NCBI RefSeq assembly: GCF_947500655.1
Contig: NZ_CANMSK010000017.1
Location: forward strand, 1-64,000
Direction of reading: 5' to 3'
DNA length: 64,000 nucleotides
Source of the DNA: an uncultured Psychrosphaera sp.
Lineage (GTDB): Bacteria; Pseudomonadota; Gammaproteobacteria; Enterobacterales; Alteromonadaceae
Shown: positions 1 to 10,870 of the stretch, in pieces
Layout: the number at the start of each line of letters is the position of its first letter
Numbering within the stretch: position 1 is the stretch's first letter
Translations under genes and position numbers: made by a program
The notes under the pieces: generated by a model
Told to the model about the DNA's origin: nothing
The model's database searches: none
The model's input: the letters and a program-made list of their open reading frames with translations, nothing else

Positions 1-26
1 CTGATCACAAACAAGGCAATTAGTTC

Positions 27-60
27 AAAAAAAATCCCCGCTAATTACTAGCAGGGATTT
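27..60 (-). terminator. Hairpin terminator, minus strand
   Basis: An 11-bp stem with one mismatch (arms 32-42 and 50-60, 7-nt loop). Read on the minus strand it is followed by eight T residues (complement of A 27-34). It could end minus-strand transcription coming from the right. The right arm runs straight into the adapter-like sequence at 60-75. Confidence 0.6.
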
Positions 61-75
61 GTGTATAAGAGACAG
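60..75 (+). other. Tn5/Nextera mosaic-end sequence (probable library artefact)
   Basis: The 16 bases TGTGTATAAGAGACAG equal the last 16 bases of the 19-bp Tn5 mosaic end used in tagmentation library kits. They directly abut a strong hairpin. A chance match in 64 kb is very unlikely, so this looks like adapter sequence retained in the assembly, and the join between 1-59 and 76 onward may be artificial. Confidence 0.75.
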
Positions 76-359
76 CTTTATAGTGCCTTTTTTATTACAA
101 TATTCACTTGTTTATACTTTTGGTACAAAACCTTTAACTACGTGAATCTATTATATTACATATAAAATACACCATACAAAAAGATAAGGATAACAACAAT
201 TGTTGGAATATATATTAATATAGATTTAAATTTTTTGATCATTTTTGTACCTAATGAATAACTTATTATTCTAAATAACGGCTCTTGAATATTGTACCAA
301 TTGTATTCATGCAATTAATATTACAGGATATTACACCTAATATTCTTGGCTCTTGTTTG
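76..359. other. Intergenic, AT-rich, no feature recognised
   Basis: Very AT-rich sequence with no convincing reading frame, RNA gene or terminator. It lies downstream of the small exported protein gene at 360-647, which reads toward it. Confidence 0.5.
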
Positions 360-647
360 TTATAGAGGTTCAGCTATTTCTAATGCAACCACTTTCGAAT
401 AAACCGTTTTTTTGATTAATAACTCTGTATTATCAAACTTTTTTTGAACTATAGAACTCTCTGCATTTGGCATTGCATCCGCATTTGATATTTGTACTTG
501 GGGTTTGATGATTTCTTTCAAATCTATTAGTTCACTTGGCGGGATACAAAATTGTGGAGGCGCTAAACATTGTGTACTCATAGCATAAGGTGACGAGAAT
601 AGTGTAAATAGGAATGATGCGAAGATTTTTTTTGATGATAATTTCAT
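360..647 (-). CDS. Small exported protein of unknown function
   Basis: A 95-residue protein that I do not recognise. The N-terminus (MKLSSKKIFASFLFTLFSS) is a typical Sec signal peptide: basic start, hydrophobic core and cleavage probably near SSPYA. The mature part is short, has two cysteines (TQC and QFC about ten residues apart) and is rich in I, E and K. I chose ATG at 647 because GGA lies 9 nt upstream; an in-frame TTG four codons earlier is possible but lacks a ribosome site. It lies 124 bp downstream of the CadC-like regulator on the same strand and might be co-transcribed with it. A periplasmic location is inferred only from the signal peptide. Confidence 0.6.
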   Translation of the reverse strand: MKLSSKKIFASFLFTLFSSPYAMSTQCLAPPQFCIPPSELIDLKEIIKPQVQISNADAMPNAESSIVQKKFDNTELLIKKTVYSKVVALEIAEPL

Positions 648-771
648 TGTGTTTTCCAAAAAAATGCAACATTTATTTATTCGGTATGAACAAACTTGTT
701 GTGCAATTTATTGGATAATTATCTAAAGAATCTATTAATTAGTACTTTGAAAAAAGTGTTGTCTAGCTTTC

Positions 772-2850
772 TTATTCAACCCTTATTATTTCAGTGTTTG
801 CCGGACGAAAGGCAACAAAGAAACACGCGTTTTCAACATTTTTGCAATGTAAATATGCAAAAGGGAATGGAAAGTCATATGTACTTTTAATCTGGCCTGT
901 GGATATATTGAAAATATTCCAATCACCTGCAGCAGCAAAAACAATTTGGTTATTTATTATTTGCCATAAATAACCGTTTTGGAATTTTTTTGGTATGTTA
1001 AAGACGGTTAGTGCTTTTTCAGCATGGTTATCTAATCTAACAATCTTACTTTTATCAGGTGTAATGTAATAATAATTACCCTCAGCATAAAGTGATTTAT
1101 AAACCTGTTTGATTTTAGTTAACTTTTTAGTCTTGATATTGAGCTTAACAAGATAAGTACCACTTAGATTATGCTGTTCGGCATAAAGTATATTATTATT
1201 TTTTTGCAAGATTAGAGATAGGTTAAATGTATTTTTAAACTGAGTCTGTTCTTGGCCTTTTAGATCAAGTAAGGTTATCGACTGGGTATTTAACACAACT
1301 AGGCTATCGTCAGTGACAATAAAGTTGTCTATTTGACGTTTGTCATTGAAGTGAGTAATTTGCTTATGTTGTTTTCTATTTTTATACCATATTTGCACAC
1401 TGCCACTTTTTTTTGCAGCATAATACATCTGCTCTTTACCTACAGCTTTGGGTAAGTATTCGGAGTATGCGGAATCAATTTCTGCTGAAAATTGAAAAGT
1501 ATCTATATCAAAGCGATAAATATCCCAATGGTTCCATGGCCCTTTTTTTGCGTAAATGTGTTTATTCCGTACGGTAATATTTTGTAAATTAACAATAGGT
1601 AAGGAAATTATCTGTTGTTTTTTTGTACTTATATCAAACAATATAACTTGTTCATTTTTTATAAAGAGAAGTTCTGAATCATTAAACCAAGTGATATGGA
1701 ATACTGAGGCGGGTAATGTCGTCAATAGTTTAAGTTCGGTGTTGTCAATATCATATAAAAAGAGAGATTTATTGTTATTGTCTAAACTTCTGAGCAATGC
1801 AATTTTGTGTAATTTAGAATTATAATTAAATGCCACATCACCTTGAGTATTAAGCGGAGGAGAGATTAATACGTGGGATTGCTTACTTTCTAAATCTAGT
1901 AATTTGATTGTTACAGGCTTCGAGTAATCTTCATAATAGTGAAAAATAATTTGGTTATCACGAATAAATTCTAATTTAGTCCAGCCATTAAATTTACTAC
2001 AAGCCGTTAATTGTTCAACTTCACCAGCTACATAATTATTCTCTTGTTTGATTAATTGCATTTGCTTTATATAGCAAATACCAGACTCAGTTGTTGCAAA
2101 AAGGATATTTGAAAAGTCAGGGGAAATTACCGGAGAGTAAATTTTACCTTGATGACTGGTATACAGCTCATTTATTTTTCCACTGATCATATCTTTAATA
2201 CGGATGTTATTTGATAGGCCTTCGTGTTCATTTACGTAGACTAAGTATTGTTGATTTGAGCTAACATCAAAATCACCTTCTGATCCGTTATCATGTACCA
2301 GCACTTGTGTGCTTTTTAGTATGGGTTGTTGCTGTTTTGAGTTAAGCATTTCCATGAATAGAAATGTGAGAGCTAAGGTCACAATTAGCAATGGAATAAC
2401 AATAATAGCGATGTTTTTGTATTTAGGTTGCGATGAAAACTTGTCGTAACCAACCGTTTGATAGTTCGATTCAGGCTCTGTAACTTGCCTAATGATTGTA
2501 GTGGGCTCTACGATCTCAAGCTTCTCTATTGTGAATGGGGCGACAAATTGGTATCCACCTTTAGGTATGGTTTTAATATGTGCTTCTTTATTATCAGAAT
2601 GTGACGATAAAATACGCCTAAGCTTCGAAATATAGGGATTGATTGTACTATCAGATTTAGCTGGGTCATTACCATATATTTCAAAGTATAGCTTGTCGCG
2701 GGATACTGGAGTCTGACCGTGCTTCATTAAGTAGGACAGAATTTTAGCTTGTTTTGGATCTAATGTGACTTGTCGCTCACTTTGAGTGAAGTCTATTGTG
2801 AGAGTAGATAGATTGAACGTCCAATCGGCAGTCACATAAAGCGTGCTCAA
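772..2850 (-). CDS. CadC/ToxR-type transmembrane regulator with periplasmic beta-propeller-like domain
   Basis: A 692-residue one-component membrane regulator. Residues 1-110 form an OmpR-type winged helix: a hydrophobic first strand set, DPKQAKILSYLMKHG, the recognition-helix region STINPYISKLRRIL, and the wing IKTIPKGGYQFV. A single membrane segment lies near residues 148-168. The remaining ~520 residues should be periplasmic and read as repeated beta strands (ISPDFSNILFATTE, DSELLFIKNE) like WD40/TolB propellers. In CadC/ToxR relatives the periplasmic part senses a signal and the cytoplasmic winged helix binds promoters without phosphorylation. The start is TTG at 2850 with AAGG about 8 nt upstream; GTG at 2835 is a weaker alternative. 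It is divergent from ppiC. Ligand and targets are unknown. Confidence 0.85.
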   Translation of the reverse strand: MSTLYVTADWTFNLSTLTIDFTQSERQVTLDPKQAKILSYLMKHGQTPVSRDKLYFEIYGNDPAKSDSTINPYISKLRRILSSHSDNKEAHIKTIPKGGYQFVAPFTIEKLEIVEPTTIIRQVTEPESNYQTVGYDKFSSQPKYKNIAIIVIPLLIVTLALTFLFMEMLNSKQQQPILKSTQVLVHDNGSEGDFDVSSNQQYLVYVNEHEGLSNNIRIKDMISGKINELYTSHQGKIYSPVISPDFSNILFATTESGICYIKQMQLIKQENNYVAGEVEQLTACSKFNGWTKLEFIRDNQIIFHYYEDYSKPVTIKLLDLESKQSHVLISPPLNTQGDVAFNYNSKLHKIALLRSLDNNNKSLFLYDIDNTELKLLTTLPASVFHITWFNDSELLFIKNEQVILFDISTKKQQIISLPIVNLQNITVRNKHIYAKKGPWNHWDIYRFDIDTFQFSAEIDSAYSEYLPKAVGKEQMYYAAKKSGSVQIWYKNRKQHKQITHFNDKRQIDNFIVTDDSLVVLNTQSITLLDLKGQEQTQFKNTFNLSLILQKNNNILYAEQHNLSGTYLVKLNIKTKKLTKIKQVYKSLYAEGNYYYITPDKSKIVRLDNHAEKALTVFNIPKKFQNGYLWQIINNQIVFAAAGDWNIFNISTGQIKSTYDFPFPFAYLHCKNVENACFFVAFRPANTEIIRVE

Positions 2851-2990
2851 GATAGATACCTTATTGGTTAAGTTTATTTTAAAGCTGTTTCCATCTAAGA
2901 TAATACATCAAAAATAGAAAATAAAACGATAGTTTTAAATATTAAGGTATAATTCACAACAGATACTTATTGTAAAAAATTGAGGTTGAA

Positions 2991-3269
2991 ATGGCACGCG
3001 CATCGGCTTATCACATTTTGGTTAAAACCAAAGATGAAGCATTACAAATTAAAAAGAAATTAGATAAAGGCGACAACTTTCAAAAGTTAGCTAAACAGCA
3101 CTCTACCTGTCCTTCTAGAAGAAAAGGCGGCGACTTAGGTGAGTTTGAAAAAGGCGACATGGTTAAAGCATTTGACGATGTGGTATTCAAAAGACCAATA
3201 CTTGAAGTACATGGGCCTATAAAAACACAGTTTGGTTATCACTTGATTAAAACGGTTTACAGAAGTTAA
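2991..3269 (+). CDS. ppiC: Peptidyl-prolyl cis-trans isomerase, PpiC parvulin
   Basis: A 92-residue single-domain parvulin that catalyses cis/trans isomerisation of X-Pro bonds. Family hallmarks are HILVKTKDEA near the start, the SRRKGGDLGEF loop, MVKAFDDVVF, and the C-terminal FGYHLIK with the conserved histidine. No signal peptide is present, so it should be cytosolic like E. coli PpiC (93 aa). GAGG sits upstream of the ATG. The gene is monocistronic: divergent from the CadC-like regulator and closed by a hairpin at 3313-3350. Confidence 0.95.
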   Translation: MARASAYHILVKTKDEALQIKKKLDKGDNFQKLAKQHSTCPSRRKGGDLGEFEKGDMVKAFDDVVFKRPILEVHGPIKTQFGYHLIKTVYRS

Positions 3270-3312
3270 TCGTTATTAATTTGCGGCAATAATTCCTGCT
3301 AAATCCAGACAT

Positions 3313-3350
3313 AAAAAAACCTACGTATTTTGCAATAGGTAGGTTTTTTT
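3313..3350 (+). terminator. Bidirectional terminator between ppiC and the outer-membrane protein gene
   Basis: CCTAC and GTAGG arms flanked by A7 on the left and T7 on the right form a stem-loop with T tracts in both directions. It lies between two convergent genes. Confidence 0.8.
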
Positions 3351-3416
3351 GTTTACGCTTTACTGATAAATGCTTTCTTTGAAATTCTATAAATACTTCT
3401 TTTAAAAAGAGTTCCT

Positions 3417-4271
3417 TTAAAACGAAAAGTAACGACCAAATAAGAAGTTCCACTCTGCAAAGGTAAAGTCTTGCGATGCCGTGTCAGATGAAAACTGAGT
3501 TGTTCTAATATCTGGCATATTGATGTAACCTAATTTTACTTCACTACGGAAAAAGTATTTTCCATAACTTAACTCTAAACCACCTTTGATATGCGCGCCC
3601 CAACCAGCAAGGTGGAATGCGTCGTTACGTTCATTTTGTAATAACTTTGCATTTGTCTTAGGTAATAAAAAACCAACACCAACACCAATATTACGGTTGA
3701 ATTTAAAGTCAGGTGTAAATGCATATATTTCATCAAAATGGCTGATTTCAATATTACCGTAATTCAAACCATCAGAATGTTCAAAAGCTAAGAAAGTAAC
3801 ATCACCAGCGGCATCAGTTTGACCTAAGTACACTGCTTGGTTGTCATAAATTCCATCGTGTTGACTGCCAACATTAATGTACCCATCTACTAATGCAGTT
3901 TGCTCTTGGTCCATTACGTATTTCATATGATCAACACCAAAAGAAATAGCGTAATTATCTTCAATAAAATAACCAACTTTAAAGTTAGTTTGAGGCAACG
4001 TCATATCTAGTGGGCTTAAATACGGATAAATACCAACAGTTGTGGGACGGTCAGATGCACTCATATTTTTGATTGTAAAGTCGTAATCATCACCTTCAAA
4101 TCTTACATCTGAATCAGAATAGCTACCACGGTTCCAACCCCAAAAGGCGTACCATGAACCTTTTTGGTGATTTCCAATTTCTGCTTTATCCGCAACATCT
4201 TCAGCTAACGCGATAGATGGTAGGGTTAAACTTAAAGCAACAAGACTGATACTGGCAAAAGTTTTAAACAC
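3417..4271 (-). CDS. Outer-membrane beta-barrel protein
   Basis: A 284-residue exported protein. The signal peptide is about 23 residues and ends SIALA before EDVAD. The mature chain has alternating amphipathic strands, many glycines and aromatics, and ends FGRYFSF: a terminal phenylalanine typical of BAM-inserted barrels. The start is set at GTG 4271 because GGAG lies 6 nt upstream and the signal peptide begins there; an upstream ATG at 4319 would add 16 residues ahead of the signal peptide. The NH2-terminal mature motif WYAFWGWNRG..Y resembles a common uncharacterised outer-membrane family of marine gammaproteobacteria. The substrate, if it is a pore, is unknown. Convergent with ppiC. Confidence 0.7.
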   Translation of the reverse strand: MFKTFASISLVALSLTLPSIALAEDVADKAEIGNHQKGSWYAFWGWNRGSYSDSDVRFEGDDYDFTIKNMSASDRPTTVGIYPYLSPLDMTLPQTNFKVGYFIEDNYAISFGVDHMKYVMDQEQTALVDGYINVGSQHDGIYDNQAVYLGQTDAAGDVTFLAFEHSDGLNYGNIEISHFDEIYAFTPDFKFNRNIGVGVGFLLPKTNAKLLQNERNDAFHLAGWGAHIKGGLELSYGKYFFRSEVKLGYINMPDIRTTQFSSDTASQDFTFAEWNFLFGRYFSF

Positions 4272-4459
4272 GTGACACTCCACTTTAAAAGAACTATATG
4301 ATGAATGGAATAAATCCATACAAAATTAAGAGGCGAATTCTACCGTATTTTTAAAATACTGGATATAGGGTATTTACTCAAATTGATATACAAATTACAT
4401 TTGTTTGATTTAAATTAATTTATTCCTATTTTCTTCACCTAAAGTGACATGATTTAGGG

Positions 4460-6418
4460 CTACTTATTCATATTTACCGAAACAGGTAAGCTTCCTGTTG
4501 CTGTCAATTTACCTGCTATAAGCTTTGCCAGTGAATTATAAACTGGACTGGTGAACAGGCCTGTATGGATATCTTTATATTGATTATAAGAGTAAGTGGC
4601 AATAATAGTGTCCGCATAAATATTATACTGTTCAACTTCATAAGGCATTCTTAGACTGACAAAGGTAACAGGTTTATTGATTTGTTTTGCGTATCTTAAT
4701 AGACTCTTAAGTTTGCTATCCAAACGCTTTTTGTTGGAGGATAAAGAACCAAAAGCTTTTTTAAATGCCGCCATATCATCCATCCCACCCATCTCAGCCA
4801 TACTTTGGTAGGGTGTAATACTGCCAGCTAATACCGCATTAGCTTGTTTTATCAGCTTCATATCAGCCGCATCATTACTGTTTAATATTGAGCTGCAAGT
4901 CAGTATTAGTTTTGGTTTTACTTTTTGAATTGCAGTAGTAAGGGCCGCGCATTTACTTTTATCTGGCATTAACAAATGCAATGACGTGAAATTGTTATCT
5001 AACTTAGGCTCACCTTTGATTAAAGTTACAGAGTTATCCGATAGTTCTTGTTCTAATTCTCTGTGCTTTTTATTAGCAAGTATTTTATTGGCTTTACTTG
5101 TTTGAGGTTGCTTTGTTAGAGAAGGAGAAATGTATTTTTCTTTAACTGCTAATATACGTTGAAATGAATTTAGCGTTTCTTTGGCATTCAGTTTTTGGCT
5201 TGTGATGGCTTGGTTTAATTTGCTTAATAGTAACTGCAATTTAGTTACATCTTGTTTAAATCTTATTTTAAAGGGCATTAATGCTATATCTGTGCCTGCA
5301 TTAAAGGTTTCTATTACCGCTTCAGTTTCAGTAAAAAATTCACTTATGCCTCTCATATCTAGAGCATCAGTAATGATCAACCCTTGGTAACCCATGTCAT
5401 TACGCAGTAAGTCGGTTAATATTTTTTTAGACATAGTGGCTGGTTTCATCATCACATCGCCAGATTTACTCAAAAAGGTTGAGTTGTCTAATTCTGGATA
5501 TTGAATATGCGCCGTCATGATCATATCGACTTGCTTATTATCAATAGCATATTGAAAAGGGGCTAAGTCCACTTGTTTAATTTTGTATAAGCTATGATTC
5601 ACCCTTGGTAAACCAGTGTGACTATCGACACTTGTATCACCATGACCTGGAAAGTGTTTTAATGTGCCTATTACATTATGTTTTTGCATCGCTTGTAGCT
5701 GTGCTAAACCTAACTTGGCAACGGTTGTTGGGGTCTCTCCAAAAGAGCGAACGTTAATAACCGGATTATTAGGATTGATGTTTACATCTACGTTTGGTCC
5801 GTGGTTAACGTTAAATCCTGTTGCTGACAACTCTTTCCCTAATACATCACCAACTATCGTTGCGTATTTGGTACCGTATTTTTTATAGGTTGCGCCTATT
5901 GCCATATTGCCACTAAAAGAAGTTGAGGTAGCTCTTGGTAATCGAGCAACTCGGCCACCTTCTTGATCTACAGATATAAATAATGGAATTTGTGAACTTG
6001 AACGACCTGCCGCTTGTTGTAAGTTTTGAGTTAATTGCACTATTTGTGCTGTATTTTGTAAATTATCGCCAAATAGAATGATACCGCCCAAATTACTATT
6101 GGTGATCATATTCGCGAGTTCTGGCGGTAATTTAGTCATGGGTGTTTTGCATGGATTGATGTTTGGATTTGTTTCTTCAACTCTATCTGGACAATAATAA
6201 CGTAAATCCAGCATGATCTTTTGAGCCAGTGCGAGCTTTATAGCATTGCTATTATGAGTACTATCTTGAGTGGGACTGGTGTTTTTAGAAAATGGTGGAA
6301 TATTCCAATTATTCGTAGAGGAATAAACATTAAAGGCTATGAGAAAGTTGGCTGTTATAAAGGAGATTGATATTAAGGTGATAAATAATATCTTTTTCTG
6401 TGAGTGTAATGATTTCAT
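4460..6418 (-). CDS. nagZ: GH3 beta-N-acetylhexosaminidase, NagZ type, exported
   Basis: A 652-residue glycoside hydrolase family 3 enzyme expected to remove beta-GlcNAc from peptidoglycan fragments. Visible motifs are VDQEGGRVARLP, the NagZ signature KHFPGHGDTSVDSH with the Asp-His acid/base dyad (about residues 265 and 267), and the nucleophile Asp in ITDALDMRG (about 351). A signal peptide or anchor spans residues 9-30 and there is no lipobox cysteine, so it acts outside the cytoplasm. It is much longer than cytosolic E. coli NagZ (341 aa) and has a second C-terminal domain, as in the secreted Bacillus enzyme. ATG 6418 is preceded by AAAGGA; an earlier TTG at 6439 is less likely. It is divergent from the kinase-MurQ/NamZ genes, which suits MurNAc salvage. 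Confidence 0.88.
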   Translation of the reverse strand: MKSLHSQKKILFITLISISFITANFLIAFNVYSSTNNWNIPPFSKNTSPTQDSTHNSNAIKLALAQKIMLDLRYYCPDRVEETNPNINPCKTPMTKLPPELANMITNSNLGGIILFGDNLQNTAQIVQLTQNLQQAAGRSSSQIPLFISVDQEGGRVARLPRATSTSFSGNMAIGATYKKYGTKYATIVGDVLGKELSATGFNVNHGPNVDVNINPNNPVINVRSFGETPTTVAKLGLAQLQAMQKHNVIGTLKHFPGHGDTSVDSHTGLPRVNHSLYKIKQVDLAPFQYAIDNKQVDMIMTAHIQYPELDNSTFLSKSGDVMMKPATMSKKILTDLLRNDMGYQGLIITDALDMRGISEFFTETEAVIETFNAGTDIALMPFKIRFKQDVTKLQLLLSKLNQAITSQKLNAKETLNSFQRILAVKEKYISPSLTKQPQTSKANKILANKKHRELEQELSDNSVTLIKGEPKLDNNFTSLHLLMPDKSKCAALTTAIQKVKPKLILTCSSILNSNDAADMKLIKQANAVLAGSITPYQSMAEMGGMDDMAAFKKAFGSLSSNKKRLDSKLKSLLRYAKQINKPVTFVSLRMPYEVEQYNIYADTIIATYSYNQYKDIHTGLFTSPVYNSLAKLIAGKLTATGSLPVSVNMNK

Positions 6419-8565
<2,147 letters not shown>

Positions 8566-8614
8566 ATAGCGTTTAATTTATAGCACTTTTTATCAATGTC
8601 ACTCTTAACCGATA

Positions 8615-9853
8615 ATGTGGAAGCTAATGTTTAATAAAGAAAATCTAATCAATAAGTTACTTTCTTCTACATGGTCATTTTTATTGTTGTTAGTGGCGAT
8701 TTTGATATTAAGCGGCTGTGCGTCAAATCCAAAAGCAATCAATCCTAGCCAAGTTGGAGCGGAACAAACCGCAGAATACTTTCCCCTGCTAAAAGACAAA
8801 CGTATTGGTGTGGTGGTTAACCAGACCTCTCGTGTTCAAAATATGCATTTGGTAGACTTATTAACTAAACACGGCTTTGATGTGCAAACCATATTTGCGC
8901 CAGAACACGGCTTTAGGGGCGACCATAGCGCGGGTGAAAAAGTTAAATCCAGCATCGATGCCGCAACGGGCATTAACATTGAGTCTATATACGGTAAATA
9001 CAAAAAGCCTAGCAAAGCATTAATGTCACAGTTAGATATCATTATTTTTGATATTCAAGATGTTGGTGTGCGCTTTTACACTTATATCAGCTCCATGCAT
9101 TACATGATGCAAGCCGCGGCAGAAAACAATGTTGAGTTTTTAGTACTAGACCGACCAAACCCAAATATTCAATATATTGATGGCCCTATTTTAGAAGATA
9201 AGTTTCGCTCATTTGTTGGTATGCATCCAATTCCATTAAGCCACGGTATGACTGTTGGTGAAATAGCTAAAATGATTGTTGGCCAAGGTTGGCTGTCTAT
9301 CGAGTCCAAAAAAGTGGGTTTTGACTACAAGTTGAAATTAACCGTTATCCCCGTTAAAGACTACCAACGCCAAGACAGTTACGTTTTACCTGTTGCGCCA
9401 AGTCCCAATTTACCTAACCAGCAAGCAATAAACTTATATCCATCATTATGTTTATTTGAAGCCACGCCTGTCAGCGTTGGCCGTGGAACCGACTTTCCAT
9501 TTCAAGTTCTTGGTCATAACAACACTTTTGTAGGCGATTTTTCGTTTACGCCAAAACCAATAAAAGGCGTGAGCAAAAATCCTAAATTAAACGGCGTGTT
9601 ATTAACAGGCCAAAACCTGACTCAGACAGATATAAAAGGATTTGACTTGTCACTGTTTTTTAACTGGTTCCAAGTCTTTGAACAAAACAAAGTTGAGTTC
9701 TTCCAACGCCCTGACTTTATGGATAAATTAGCCGGCACCGACAAACTAAGAAAATCCATGTTAGCAGGCCAGAATTTGGCAACCATAAAACAAAGCTGGC
9801 AAGCGGATTTAACGGAATTTAAACAACAACGTAAGCCGTATTTACTTTATTAA
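8615..9853 (+). CDS. namZ: NamZ-type exo-beta-N-acetylmuramidase (DUF1343, GH171), lipoprotein
   Basis: A 412-residue DUF1343 protein. Bacillus subtilis NamZ of this family releases MurNAc from non-reducing ends of peptidoglycan glycans. Family features are IGVVVNQTSR, FAPEHGFRGDHSAGE (the acidic catalytic region), IIFDIQDVGVRFYTYISSM, LDRPNP and SPNLPN. The N-terminus is a lipoprotein signal with lipobox LSGC, so it is membrane anchored and probably periplasmic or on the outer membrane. Residues 1-4 could be extra: a second ATG lies at 8627, and neither has a strong ribosome site. It lies 49 bp after the kinase-MurQ fusion on the same strand, probably as one operon, closed by the terminator at 9888-9910. 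Together with the GH3 enzyme it would strip GlcNAc and MurNAc alternately. Confidence 0.88.
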   Translation: MWKLMFNKENLINKLLSSTWSFLLLLVAILILSGCASNPKAINPSQVGAEQTAEYFPLLKDKRIGVVVNQTSRVQNMHLVDLLTKHGFDVQTIFAPEHGFRGDHSAGEKVKSSIDAATGINIESIYGKYKKPSKALMSQLDIIIFDIQDVGVRFYTYISSMHYMMQAAAENNVEFLVLDRPNPNIQYIDGPILEDKFRSFVGMHPIPLSHGMTVGEIAKMIVGQGWLSIESKKVGFDYKLKLTVIPVKDYQRQDSYVLPVAPSPNLPNQQAINLYPSLCLFEATPVSVGRGTDFPFQVLGHNNTFVGDFSFTPKPIKGVSKNPKLNGVLLTGQNLTQTDIKGFDLSLFFNWFQVFEQNKVEFFQRPDFMDKLAGTDKLRKSMLAGQNLATIKQSWQADLTEFKQQRKPYLLY

Positions 9854-9887
9854 AATAAGGTAAGTTATAGTTTGTCCTATAGTTAAG

Positions 9888-9910
9888 AAAACGACCTAAA
9901 GGTCGTTTTT
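9888..9910 (+). terminator. Rho-independent terminator after namZ
   Basis: Perfect 9-bp stem AAAACGACC / GGTCGTTTT with a 4-nt loop and a T tract. It closes the kinase-MurQ/namZ operon. Confidence 0.9.
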
Positions 9911-10045
9911 GTCTTGTATGAAATTTGTTCTTAATTTATAAAGTCTATAGATAGTAATAGCTTAAATTATGTGCTAAAAATAATGACAGAATAGAAACAA
10001 CCCAATCGTCGGCAGAAATACGACCCATTGGGTCGATATTAAATT

Positions 10046-10054
10046 GTTATATGC
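10046..10054 (+). repeat. Cassette-boundary core GTTATATGC (left edge of the array)
   Basis: GTTATATGC recurs at 10846-10854 and as GTTATGTGC at 11585-11593, each followed within a few bases by a ribosome site or a gene end. Its exact reverse complement GCATATAAC starts the site at 10346. This R'/R'' arrangement is what integron cassette junctions look like. A hairpin-forming CGACCCATTGGGTCG lies just upstream (10021-10035). Confidence 0.5.
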
Positions 10055-10071
10055 ACAAGGAGTATCAAACA

Positions 10072-10353
10072 TTGTTAAATAAATTAATTCCAATTTCGCT
10101 GATCGTTTTGTTATCAGCTTGTAGTGCAACCCAAGCACCAGCCTATCAAAAAGATAGAATGCCAGAAGATAGAGATCAATATAATGGTGTAGAGGGTTTA
10201 GCTCAGCAACAAAAAGATCAAGTCTACCTTATGGGTAAGGAGCTATCTGACAAGTGTAGAAAGGCTAAAATAGATTTGGCTATTGCTGAAGCAGATAAAA
10301 AAGCTAGTGAAATTAATAAACAAAAATCAATAATTAGCAGTGCGTGCATATAA
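10072..10353 (+). CDS. Small lipoprotein of unknown function (cassette gene)
   Basis: A 93-residue protein starting with a textbook lipoprotein signal: MLNKLIPISLIVLLSAC, with LSAC the lipobox. The mature part is charged, with a helical C-terminus rich in K, A, E and D and two further cysteines. The start is TTG at 10072 because AAGGAG lies 9 nt upstream (10057-10062); the ATG at 10051 would place that ribosome site inside the gene. The stop codon overlaps the putative attC site, as is common for integron cassettes. Function unknown. Confidence 0.65.
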   Translation: MLNKLIPISLIVLLSACSATQAPAYQKDRMPEDRDQYNGVEGLAQQQKDQVYLMGKELSDKCRKAKIDLAIAEADKKASEINKQKSIISSACI

Positions 10354-10469
10354 CAAGACCATAAAGCGCTATTATAGCCAGCCATTTTTAGCCGCTTAGC
10401 ATTTGTTACAGTTGCTAGATTTTTCATCAATTTGGGTTGTTGGAGTAATTCTACAGCCTCGTTATGAGC
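10346..10469 (+). repeat. Putative attC-like site 1
   Basis: It begins GCATATAACAAGACC and ends GTTATGAGC: inverted terminal cores about 124 bp apart with imperfect complementarity inside. The sequence style (ATAACAAG..., CATTTTTAGC, GTTGTTGGAG near the end) resembles attC sites of marine chromosomal integrons. It separates two small unrelated genes. No integrase gene is present in the window. Confidence 0.45.
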
Positions 10470-10500
10470 TTTGAGAAAATATTCACATAAGGAAATAAAT

Positions 10501-10704
10501 ATGAAAATTGAAAACAAATCATTCACTGCTGCGTGGGTTAGTCTGCTTCTATTACTTGCGGTAGTCGTTCCTTTACTGGCAAATATGGAACCTCAGATGA
10601 TTTTTGGCCTAAGTAATTCCTTTTGGTCAGGCTTTGTCATCGGCTCTTCAATTCTCGGCATGATAATTTTAATAGCTTGGAAATCAAAAAATGTAAATTC
10701 TTAA
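10501..10704 (+). CDS. Small membrane protein, two transmembrane segments (cassette gene)
   Basis: A 67-residue protein. Residues ~9-27 (AAWVSLLLLLAVVVPLLA) and ~37-60 (SFWSGFVIGSSILGMIILIAW) are hydrophobic helices, followed by a short basic tail. The ATG at 10501 has AAGGA 7 nt upstream and is preferred over the ATG at 10471, which lacks one. It sits between two attC-like sites, as a single-gene cassette. No family recognised; inner-membrane location is inferred. Confidence 0.6.
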   Translation: MKIENKSFTAAWVSLLLLLAVVVPLLANMEPQMIFGLSNSFWSGFVIGSSILGMIILIAWKSKNVNS

Positions 10705-10743
10705 TAAAATAACCGAGCTGAAATAATGTAGAGTGTAATTACG

Positions 10744-10854
10744 CGCATAACAACCCAATAAACTCACTATCTTAGTTCGCTGGGACGCATAGACGCGGGG
10801 CTGTTTCGCCATTATGCCCCATATGCTTGCGCCCGTTATAGGAAAGTTATATGC
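10744..10854 (+). repeat. Putative attC-like site 2
   Basis: It begins CGCATAAC and ends GTTATATGC, 111 bp long. An inner pair CGCGGGGC / GCCCC and GCGCCCGTTATAGG gives extended secondary structure. The right core lies directly before AGGAG of the following gene, exactly as at 10046. Confidence 0.5.
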
Positions 10855-10870
10855 CTAGGAGAAATTGGGG

